A stretch of 6,592 bases of DNA from JBEKYD01 sp049509915 (lineage in GTDB: Bacteria > Acidobacteriota > Terriglobia > Bryobacterales > Bryobacteraceae), in the NCBI GenBank assembly GCA_049509915.1, contig JBEKZL010000346.1, positions 1 through 6,592 on the forward strand, written 5' to 3'. Of this stretch, positions 1 through 5,395 are shown one piece after another. The notes below the pieces were generated by a model. That model searched no databases. It had not been told where the DNA came from and worked only from the letters and a program-made list of their open reading frames with translations. How positions within the stretch are numbered: the stretch's first letter is position 1; each line of letters starts with the position of its first letter. The position numbers and the translations under genes were made by a program.

Positions 1-51
1 TCAGCCGCTCCCCGTTCTGCATGCTGATGATCAATCCCTAGCATGCGGCTT

Positions 52-112
52 CCCCCCTTCAGGCTCATCCTGCGTTAGAAACGCGCCCCCTCCCCAGGCT
101 CATGCTGCGTTA
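52..112. repeat. Imperfect 35-bp-period direct repeat
   Basis: Positions 52-77 and 87-112 match at 22 of 26 bases. The best core is 18 bases, CAGGCTCATcCTGCGTTA at 60-77 against CAGGCTCATgCTGCGTTA at 95-112, with one mismatch. Both copies follow a C-rich run. Read on the minus strand, each copy contains ATGAGCCTG after TAACGCAG. The period is not a multiple of three, so this is not an in-frame coding repeat. It could be a genome-wide intergenic repeat or a duplicated regulatory site. Confidence 0.6.
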
Positions 113-127
113 TACAAGACTTCGACG

Positions 128-155
128 TAGACCTGGCCGAACGTCCTGTTATGAT
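128..155 (+). promoter_or_regulatory. Candidate sigma-70-type promoter of metXW
   Basis: A -35-like TAGACC (128-133, four of six matches to TTGACA) lies 16 bases from a -10-like TATGAT (150-155, five of six matches to TATAAT). Transcription would begin near 162, only about 8 bases before the metX ATG at 170. No Shine-Dalgarno sequence is visible in that short leader. The assignment rests on pattern matching alone. Confidence 0.4.
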
Positions 156-169
156 GAAGATCTCGCCTC

Positions 170-1276
170 ATGATCGTTGAGTCCCGGACGGTAACCTTCG
201 ATTCGATTGCGCTGGATTCGGGCGCCACGCTTGCGCCGGTGGATGTGGCCTACGAAAGCTACGGAAAGCTGAACGCGGCCAGGTCCAACGCCATCCTGGT
301 GCTGCACGCTTTTTCGGGCGATGCGCACGCCGCCGGCATCAGCCCGGAGACAGGCCAGCCGGGCTGGTGGGACAACATGATCGGGCCTGGCAAGGCCTTC
401 GACACCAACCACTATTTTGTGATCTGCAGCAACGTGTTGGGCGGTTGCCGCGGCACCACCGGACCGTCGTCGCCCGACCCGGCCACGGGTTGCCCTTTTG
501 CGATGAAGTTTCCAGTGATTACCATTTCCGATATGGTACGGCTCCAGAAGATGCTGATCGACCATCTGGAAATCCCGCGGCTGCTGGCGGTCACCGGAGG
601 CTCGATGGGCGGCATGCAGGCGCTCGAATGGGCGGTGGCGTATCCGGACCGGGTGGTGGCCGCCATCCCCATCGCCACTACCACCCGCCACAGCGCCCAG
701 CAGATCGCCTTCAACGAAGTCGGCCGGCAGGCCATTATGGCCGACCCGGACTGGAACGGCGGCGATTACTACGGCAAGCGGGCGCCGGCGCGCGGCTTGG
801 CGGTGGCGCGAATGGTCGGCCACATCACTTACATGAGTGACGATTCCATGCGCGAAAAATTCGGGCGGCGGCTGCGGGACAAGGAAACTTTCAGCTTCGG
901 GTTCGACGTGGATTTCGAGGTGGAAAGTTATCTGCGCTATCGCGGCAGCCAATTCGTCGGCCGCTTCGACGCCAACTCGTATCTGTATATCACCAAGGCC
1001 ATGGATTACTTCGACCTCACCAACGGGCACGGCTCGCTGGCCCAGGCGCTGTCCGCTAGCGAAGCGCGCTTCCTGGCGATCAGTTTCACCTCCGACTGGC
1101 TGTATCCCAGCTACCAGTCGCAGGAAGTGGTGCGGGCGCTGCGCTCGCGTAACTGCGACGTGGCCTACGTCGAGCTGGAATCCAATTACGGCCATGACGC
1201 GTTTCTGGTGGACGTGGCCGGCCAGACCGACCTGGTGCGCGGATTCCTGGCCAGCACTCTCGAGAGAGTCGCATGA
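170..1276 (+). CDS. metX: Homoserine O-acyltransferase MetX
   Basis: This 368-residue alpha/beta-hydrolase-fold enzyme transfers an acyl group from acyl-CoA to the hydroxyl of L-homoserine, the first committed step of methionine synthesis in the cytoplasm. The catalytic triad can be read directly: the nucleophile elbow GGSMGG gives Ser145, FTSDWLYP gives Asp309, and NYGHDAFL gives His342. Other family signatures are the N-terminal AYESYGKLN, VLHAFSGDAHAAG, and CSNVLGGCRGTTGPSS (residues 87-101, the usual conserved block). Length is normal for the family. ATG 170 is the only in-frame ATG after the stop at 155-157 and gives the expected N-terminus; no clear ribosome site precedes it. Its stop overlaps the metW start, so the two are co-transcribed. 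Whether the donor is acetyl-CoA or succinyl-CoA cannot be settled here, because MetX-fold enzymes of both kinds exist. Confidence 0.96.
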   Translation: MIVESRTVTFDSIALDSGATLAPVDVAYESYGKLNAARSNAILVLHAFSGDAHAAGISPETGQPGWWDNMIGPGKAFDTNHYFVICSNVLGGCRGTTGPSSPDPATGCPFAMKFPVITISDMVRLQKMLIDHLEIPRLLAVTGGSMGGMQALEWAVAYPDRVVAAIPIATTTRHSAQQIAFNEVGRQAIMADPDWNGGDYYGKRAPARGLAVARMVGHITYMSDDSMREKFGRRLRDKETFSFGFDVDFEVESYLRYRGSQFVGRFDANSYLYITKAMDYFDLTNGHGSLAQALSASEARFLAISFTSDWLYPSYQSQEVVRALRSRNCDVAYVELESNYGHDAFLVDVAGQTDLVRGFLASTLERVA

Positions 1277-1914
1277 CGACCACGGCGCGGACGCCTTTGA
1301 AAGCTCCATTCGTACGCGATCTGCTGGGCCGCGGCGACTATGCCATTATCGGTGAGATCGTGCCGGATGGCGCCAAGGTGCTCGACCTCGGCTGCGGCGA
1401 AGCCGAGTTGCTGGAGTGGCTGGCCGTTCACAAGGGCGTCGACGCGCGCGGCGTGGAAATCTCGGGGGAGAAGGTGAAACGCGCCATCGCCCGGGGCGTG
1501 TCGGTGTTTCAGGGCGATATTAATGAGGGCCTGGCGGATTATCCCGACGGCGCTTTCGACTACGTGATTCTCTCCCAGACCTTGCAGGAAACCCTGCATC
1601 CCCGCCAGGTGCTGCACGAGATGGCGCGGGTGGGGCGCCACGTGATCGTGGCTTTTCCCAATTTCGGCCATTGGCGCGTGCGGGTTTCCATGCTCACCAG
1701 CGGCCGGGCCCCGCGCACCTCCCTGTTTCCCTACGCCTGGTACGAGTCGCCCAATATTCACTTCCTTACCGTACAGGATTTCGAGGAACTGGCCGATCTG
1801 GAGGCCTTGGAGGTGGAGCGGCGCTACTTTCTCTCCGGACGTCGCAAGGTCGCCTGGATGCCCAACCTCGCCGCCGAAGTCGCTGTATTCCTGCTTCGCG
1901 CACCCAGGGCCTGA
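1273..1914 (+). CDS. metW: Methionine biosynthesis protein MetW
   Basis: A 213-residue class I SAM-dependent methyltransferase-fold protein of the MetW family. The SAM-binding motif I VLDLGCGEAELLEWL lies at residues 36-50, followed by the family-typical GVEISGEKV, SVFQGDINEGLADYPDGAFDYVILSQTLQ (about 77-105), and the very characteristic FPNFGHWRVR and FPYAWYESPNIHFLT blocks (about 128-166). MetW is nearly always encoded directly after metX and is thought to support or regulate homoserine acylation; its own methyl acceptor is not established. Here the ATG lies inside the metX stop region (ATGA overlap), implying translational coupling, with a weak purine run GAGAGAG just upstream. Length is normal and no key motif is missing. 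Confidence 0.95.
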   Translation: MTTTARTPLKAPFVRDLLGRGDYAIIGEIVPDGAKVLDLGCGEAELLEWLAVHKGVDARGVEISGEKVKRAIARGVSVFQGDINEGLADYPDGAFDYVILSQTLQETLHPRQVLHEMARVGRHVIVAFPNFGHWRVRVSMLTSGRAPRTSLFPYAWYESPNIHFLTVQDFEELADLEALEVERRYFLSGRRKVAWMPNLAAEVAVFLLRAPRA

Positions 1915-1928
1915 GCCGCATCGCGCGG

Positions 1929-1947
1929 ATGGGCGCGCCCCGCCCAT
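1929..1947 (+). terminator. GC-rich hairpin after metW
   Basis: ATGGGCG (1929-1935) and CGCCCAT (1941-1947) form a perfect 7-bp stem with a 5-base loop, 14 bases after the metW stop. It is followed by AAAG and not by a T-run, so it does not fit a standard intrinsic terminator. It may slow transcription or protect the 3' end of the metXW message, and it separates that operon from padR. Confidence 0.35.
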
Positions 1948-1959
1948 AAAGCCCTTGCG

Positions 1960-1996
1960 CTTCTACATATCCCATGTCATGTTAGATATGTAGAAG
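1960..1996. promoter_or_regulatory. Perfect 12-bp inverted repeat, probable PadR operator
   Basis: CTTCTACATATC (1960-1971) and its exact reverse complement GATATGTAGAAG (1985-1996) are separated by 13 bases, so the half-site centres are about 25 bp apart. The repeat ends 15 bases before the padR ATG. PadR proteins are dimers that bind palindromes, often ones with ATGT/ACAT half-sites, and usually repress their own operon. Both arms contain TACATA/TATGTA, as expected. AT content here is well above the surroundings, so the promoter of padR probably overlaps this site, although I could not pick a convincing -35/-10 pair. Confidence 0.7.
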
Positions 1997-2011
1997 ACAG
2001 AGGTATTGCCG

Positions 2012-2356
2012 ATGCAGCCCAGATCCGACCTCCCGCAAGGCACGCTGGACTTATTGATTCTGAAAGTTGTCGCGCTCGGGCCGGTGCATGGATACGCGAT
2101 TGCGCAACGGCTGCAGCAGGTTTCGCGCGACGTGGTGCAGGTGCCGCAAGGTTCGCTCTATCCGGCTTTGCACCGTCTCGAAAACCGGGGGTTTCTGGCG
2201 GCGGATTGGAACCAGACTGAAACCGGGCGCGAGGCCAAGTTCTACCGCCTGACGCGGAAAGGGAAGGCGCAGCTCGAAACCGAAGCCGCGAGCTGGCTGC
2301 GGCTCACCGAGGCCGTCGGCTTGATCCTCAATATGTCCGAGGGAGGGACGAAATGA
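2012..2356 (+). CDS. PadR-family regulator, acidobacterial type
   Basis: A 114-residue one-domain PadR repressor with a winged helix-turn-helix and a short C-terminal dimer helix. The diagnostic stretches are LPQGTLDLLILKVVALGPVHGYAIA (residues 7-31), VPQGSLYPALHRLENRGFL (44-62, recognition helix), and the wing and following helix REAKFYRLTRKGKAQL (73-88). The PQGTLDLLIL opening and small size match the acidobacterial PadR subfamily that accompanies duplicated orphan permeases. I chose ATG 2012 because the AGAGG at 1999-2003 sits 8 bases before it; a TTG at 2006 is in frame but too close to that site. The 3' end carries a strong GGAGG for the next gene and overlaps it by ATGA. It most likely represses itself and the permease through the inverted repeat just upstream; the inducer is unknown. 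Confidence 0.92.
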   Translation: MQPRSDLPQGTLDLLILKVVALGPVHGYAIAQRLQQVSRDVVQVPQGSLYPALHRLENRGFLAADWNQTETGREAKFYRLTRKGKAQLETEAASWLRLTEAVGLILNMSEGGTK

Positions 2357-4992
2357 GGTGGTGGCAGCGGCTGCTGCACCGGAGTCAAATGGAAGACCAA
2401 CTCGAAAAGGAACTGAGCTTCCATCTGGACGAGCACACGGCCGACCTGATGGCGCGCGGCCACGGCCCCGAAGAAGCCCAGCGGCTGGCCCGGCAGGCTT
2501 TGGGCGGACCCGACCAGGTGAAGGAGCAATGCCGCGATGCCCGCGGGACGCGCTGGCTGGAGGACCTGTGGCAGGACTTCCGCTACAGCCTCCGCGCGCT
2601 GCGCCAGCGGCCCGGATTCACCTCCGTTGCGCTGCTCACTCTCGGTTTGGGCACCGGGGCGACGACCGTCATCTGCACGGTGATCGACGGCGTCCTGCTC
2701 CGGCCGCTCCCTTACGCCCAACCCGGCCGGCTGGTTGCGCTCCAGGAACAGACGGATTGGAGCACCGAGTGGGGTAACCTATGGGCTTTCGCGTACCCCA
2801 ATTTTCTCGATTGTCAGAACGGCAGCCGCGCCCTCGCCATGGCCGCGTGGCGACACACCGGAGGCACCCTGACGGCGGACGGGAAGGCCGAGTACGTCGA
2901 CGGGAGGCAAATCTCGGCGGGGCTGTTTTCCCTGCTGGGCGTCACGCTGCCGCGCGGCCGGGCCTTTCGTCCCGAAGAAGACCGCACCGGCGCGGCGCCG
3001 GTTGCCATCGTCAGCTCGGCGCTATGGCAACGCCTCTACGCCGGGAATGCTGCGGCAATCGGCGCCCCGCTGACGTTCGACGGGAAGGCCTACACGGTTG
3101 TCGGGATTGCGCCTCCGGATTTCCGGTTGGATGGGGAAGCCGACGTGTTTACGCCGATCGGTCAAAGCACCGACCCCGCCATCAAGAACCGCGAGGCGCA
3201 CCGGGTTGGGGCGTGGGCGCGGCTCGGGGACGGCGCCACGCTGGCCCAGGCGCAGGCGGAGTTGGCGGCGATTGGCCGGCGTCTGGCGGCCCAATACCCG
3301 GCATCGAACAAAGGGCGCACGTTCGTGGCGCAGCCGCTTCGTCCGGACGTGGGCGATGTCCGGTCCACGCTCTGGCTGCTGCTGGGCGCGGTAAGCCTGG
3401 TGATGGTGATCGCCTGCGTGAATGTGGCCAGCCTGCTGCTGGCGCGCGCGGTGTCGCGCGACCGCGAGCTTGCCCTACGCGTGGCGCTGGGGGCGGGCCG
3501 GGGCCGGTTGGCGCGCCAATGCCTGACCGAGAGCGCGGTCCTGGGGCTGGGAGGCGGGCTTCTCGGCATTCTGCTGGCAGCCATCGGGATCCGGCCGTTC
3601 GTGGCCATCTGGCCGGGGAATCTGCCGCGTGTGGAACAAGTGCAGCTCGATTGGCGGGTGTTGCTGGTTGCGCTCGCCACCTCGGGTGGGTGCGGTCTTC
3701 TTTTCGGGTTGGCTCCGGCCCTGCGCGCTCCGGCGCACGAACTGGAACGGACCCTTCGCGCCGGCGCGCGGGCGGTTTCGGGAAATTCCCGCCGGCTGCA
3801 CGGCGCTTTTGTAGCCTCCGAGATCGCCCTGGCGCTGGTGCTGCTGGTTTGTGCCGGCACCCTCGGGCGCACCCTGCTGCGGCTGTCCTGGCTGGATCCC
3901 GGGGTGGACATTCGCAACGTTCTGACCGCCCGCATGGCGCTTTCGCCCGCTACCCTTCCCGACCCGGCGCGGACCCGCGCCGCCTGGCGGGACGTGCTCG
4001 ATCGCGCGCGCGGCGTCCCGGGCGTGCAATCCGTCGCCATGGTCGATACCGTCCCCATGCGGGAAGGCAATAATGAGATCGGCTATTGGACCACGCCGGC
4101 CGAGCCGCCGGAGAACCAGCAGCCGCTCGTGTCGGCGACCAGCGTGACGCCGGATTATCTGAAGGTTATGGGCATTCGGCTCGTCCGCGGCCGGTTCTTC
4201 GACGATCGGGACCGTCTGGGCAGTGAGGGCGTCGTGGTGATCGACGAAGTGATGGCGCGGGAGGCGTTCCATGGGCAGGACCCCCTGGGCAAGCACCTCT
4301 GGATCGGCTTGGGCTCTGACCCGATGCGGGTGATCGGCGTGGTGGGCCATGTCCGGTACTGGGGCCTGGCCGGAGACGAAACGGCGCGCGTGCGGGCGCA
4401 GCTCTACTATCCTTTTGCCCAGGTGCCGGACAATCTTGTGCGCCGATGGTCGGAGCTCATGTCGATAGCGGTCCGCACCGGCACTCCACCGGCGACTGTG
4501 CTGGCGCCGCTGCGGCGGGAACTGCGTGGTGCTACCGGCGACCAGGTTCTCTATGAGGTCCATACGCTTGAGCGGTTGGCGCACGCGTCGCTCGCCCGGC
4601 AGCGCTTTCTGATGCTGTTGTTCGGCATCTTCGCGGCTCTGGCTTTGACGCTCGCGTCGATCGGCATCTACGGCGTGCTGGCGTACCTGACCGGCCGAAG
4701 GGTACCGGAGATTGGCGTGCGGATGGCGCTCGGGGCCAGTCGCGGCGGTGTGTTGCGGCTGGTATTGCGGCAGAGCCTCGGAATGATCTTCCTGGGGGTC
4801 GCGGCCGGCAGCGGCGCCGCCTGGGCGGCGGAGCGAGTGCTGGAGCGCGTGGTGGAAGGAGTCGAACCGGCCAGGCCAGCGGCTTTCGCGCTGACGATCG
4901 CCGTGCTGGTGGCGGCGGGCCTTTTGGCGAGCTTTCTGCCCGCCCGCCGCGCCAGCCTTGTGGATCCGGTGAAGGCTCTGCGGCAAGAGTAA
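2353..4992 (+). CDS. ADOP-family duplicated orphan ABC permease (MacB/FtsX-like)
   Basis: An 879-residue inner-membrane protein of the acidobacterial duplicated orphan permease family. Residues about 1-85 form the soluble permease-prefix domain (MEDQLEKELSFHLDEH near 13-28). A first FtsX-like unit follows, with one membrane segment at about 90-113, a large MacB-type extracytoplasmic domain (about 120-335), and three segments near 340-363, 394-412 and 436-454. A second unit has a segment at about 485-505, another extracytoplasmic domain, and segments near 752-777, 806-826 and 841-861. The duplication shows in ELALRVALGAGRGRL (372-386) against EIGVRMALGASRGGV (786-800), and the protein ends in the usual PARRASLVDPVKALR. 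No ATP-binding subunit is encoded nearby, hence 'orphan': it must borrow an ATPase encoded elsewhere or act without one. Strong GGAGG (2342-2346) and ATGA overlap with padR indicate coupled expression. The substrate is unknown. Confidence 0.94.
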   Translation: MRWWQRLLHRSQMEDQLEKELSFHLDEHTADLMARGHGPEEAQRLARQALGGPDQVKEQCRDARGTRWLEDLWQDFRYSLRALRQRPGFTSVALLTLGLGTGATTVICTVIDGVLLRPLPYAQPGRLVALQEQTDWSTEWGNLWAFAYPNFLDCQNGSRALAMAAWRHTGGTLTADGKAEYVDGRQISAGLFSLLGVTLPRGRAFRPEEDRTGAAPVAIVSSALWQRLYAGNAAAIGAPLTFDGKAYTVVGIAPPDFRLDGEADVFTPIGQSTDPAIKNREAHRVGAWARLGDGATLAQAQAELAAIGRRLAAQYPASNKGRTFVAQPLRPDVGDVRSTLWLLLGAVSLVMVIACVNVASLLLARAVSRDRELALRVALGAGRGRLARQCLTESAVLGLGGGLLGILLAAIGIRPFVAIWPGNLPRVEQVQLDWRVLLVALATSGGCGLLFGLAPALRAPAHELERTLRAGARAVSGNSRRLHGAFVASEIALALVLLVCAGTLGRTLLRLSWLDPGVDIRNVLTARMALSPATLPDPARTRAAWRDVLDRARGVPGVQSVAMVDTVPMREGNNEIGYWTTPAEPPENQQPLVSATSVTPDYLKVMGIRLVRGRFFDDRDRLGSEGVVVIDEVMAREAFHGQDPLGKHLWIGLGSDPMRVIGVVGHVRYWGLAGDETARVRAQLYYPFAQVPDNLVRRWSELMSIAVRTGTPPATVLAPLRRELRGATGDQVLYEVHTLERLAHASLARQRFLMLLFGIFAALALTLASIGIYGVLAYLTGRRVPEIGVRMALGASRGGVLRLVLRQSLGMIFLGVAAGSGAAWAAERVLERVVEGVEPARPAAFALTIAVLVAAGLLASFLPARRASLVDPVKALRQE

Positions 4993-5005
4993 TACCGACA
5001 GACGC

Positions 5006-5031
5006 CGATAAAGAAATCGAAGGATTTATCG
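5006..5031 (+). terminator. Weak hairpin after the permease gene
   Basis: CGATAAA (5006-5012) and TTTATCG (5025-5031) are exact reverse complements, giving a 7-bp AT-rich stem with a 12-base loop, 13 bases after the permease stop. No T-run follows directly; a second TTTATC occurs at 5035-5040. As a terminator it would be weak, so it may equally be a chance or protein-binding palindrome. Confidence 0.25.
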
Positions 5032-5046
5032 CTGTTTATCCGTGGC

Positions 5047-5083
5047 TTGAATTGGGTTTGAATTTTTCACGCAGAAAATTCAA
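5047..5083. repeat. TTGAATT direct and inverted repeats, possible operator
   Basis: TTGAATTTT (5058-5066) and AAAATTCAA (5075-5083) form a perfect 9-bp inverted repeat around an 8-base centre. An extra direct copy of TTGAATT lies at 5047-5053, exactly 11 bases upstream of the one at 5058-5064, which is about one helical turn. The right arm ends inside the -35 element of the sigma-28-like promoter, so a protein bound here could control the 88-residue gene. As an RNA hairpin it lacks a T-run, so it is an unlikely terminator. Confidence 0.5.
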
Positions 5084-5106
5084 GAACCGCCATTTGGGGT
5101 CGATAA
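5080..5106 (+). promoter_or_regulatory. Sigma-28 (FliA)-like promoter
   Basis: TCAA (5080-5083), 15 bases, then GTCGATAA (5099-5106) match the classical flagellar sigma-28 pattern TAAA-N15-GCCGATAA at 10 of 12 fixed positions with exact spacing. Transcription would start near 5112-5114, leaving about 12 bases before the ATG at 5125. The match agrees with the flagellar-rod-like product of that gene. The consensus comes from enteric bacteria; its validity in Acidobacteriota is assumed. Confidence 0.45.
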
Positions 5107-5124
5107 GACGGATGGAATTGTAAA

Positions 5125-5391
5125 ATGACGAGTCTTTCCACGTCTTTAGACGGGATGAACCAGGCTATCAGCAGCCTGAACTCAACCGCTAATCGCATCG
5201 CGCAAACCGGCTCTACTCCGGCCGGTTCTGCAAACCCGAACTCCAACTCGAACGCCATCGGGGGCGATACCGTCAGCCTCAGCAGCGACGCGGTGTCGCT
5301 GCTGAATGCCAGCAACAACTTCGACGCCAATGCCAAAGCTGCCGCAGTGAGCGACCAGACGACGCGCTACGCGCTCGATATGTTCGCCTGA
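5125..5391 (+). CDS. Small flagellar-rod-like protein (two terminal helices only)
   Basis: This 88-residue protein has no signal peptide or membrane segment. Its N-terminus, LDGMNQAISSLNSTANRIAQT (residues 8-28), resembles the first helix of flagellar rod and hook proteins (pattern SGMNAA..L...A.NIAN..T). Its C-terminus, VSLSSDAVSLLNASNNFDANAKAAAVSDQTTRYALDMF (50-87), resembles their last helix, including the F-x-A-N-x-K and D-Q positions. Between them is only a Ser/Asn/Pro/Gly-rich linker of about 20 residues, in place of the globular middle of FlgB, FlgC, FlgF or FlgG. In axial proteins these two helices pack into the D0 core. No flagellar gene is visible nearby. The ATG has only a weak GGA 8 bases upstream. 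The gene converges with the VWFA gene across 4 bases. The fold assignment is by eye; its role is unknown. Confidence 0.72.
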   Translation: MTSLSTSLDGMNQAISSLNSTANRIAQTGSTPAGSANPNSNSNAIGGDTVSLSSDAVSLLNASNNFDANAKAAAVSDQTTRYALDMFA

Positions 5392-5395
5392 GCGG

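Larger units (their letters stand above)
1..169. other. Non-coding leader region upstream of metX
   Basis: No gene can be supported here. The region holds an imperfect 35-bp-period direct repeat (52-112) and a candidate promoter for metX (128-155). I looked for a SAM riboswitch, which is common upstream of methionine genes, and recognised none of its conserved core. On the minus strand a purine-rich AAGGGGGGAAG stretch precedes an ATG at 44-42, so a divergent gene might start here and leave the window at its left edge. Only about 14 codons would be visible, too few to call. Confidence 0.5.
4993..5124. other. AT-richer intergenic spacer with repeats and a promoter
   Basis: No gene is supported in these 132 bases. 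They are visibly richer in A and T than the coding regions on either side. They hold a weak hairpin (5006-5031), a TTGAATT direct and inverted repeat cluster (5047-5083), and a sigma-28-like promoter (5080-5106), all of which appear to serve the end of the permease gene or the start of the 88-residue gene. Confidence 0.6.

Noticed and set aside
1..169. A SAM riboswitch or other methionine-responsive leader RNA before metX
   Set aside because: None of the conserved SAM riboswitch cores is recognisable, and the proposed promoter leaves a leader of about 8 bases.
149..1309. A 386-codon open frame on the minus strand opposite metX
   Set aside because: It mirrors metX in GC-rich DNA, is rich in His/Arg/Val without any recognisable motif, and metX on the other strand has a complete catalytic triad.
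2006..2011. TTG at 2006 as the start of padR
   Set aside because: It lies only 2 bases after the AGAGG ribosome site, whereas ATG 2012 lies 8 bases after it and gives the usual short N-terminus.
2781..4073. A 430-codon plus-strand frame inside the permease gene
   Set aside because: It is an out-of-frame reading rich in Arg/Gly/Pro; the permease frame has continuous family motifs through the same bases.
3475..4986. A 503-codon open frame on the minus strand opposite the permease
   Set aside because: It is low-complexity (Arg/Gln/His/Pro-rich) with no domain pattern, which is typical of antisense frames of high-GC genes.
5004..5011. An exact GCCGATAA octamer that could be a second sigma-28 -10 element
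   Set aside because: The bases 15 upstream (AAGA at 4985-4988) are a poor -35, the site is more than 110 bases from the gene, and it overlaps a hairpin arm.
5067..5336. An 89-codon minus-strand frame opposite the small flagellar-like gene
   Set aside because: No motif and no ribosome site; the plus-strand frame has the recognisable helix signatures and an upstream promoter.
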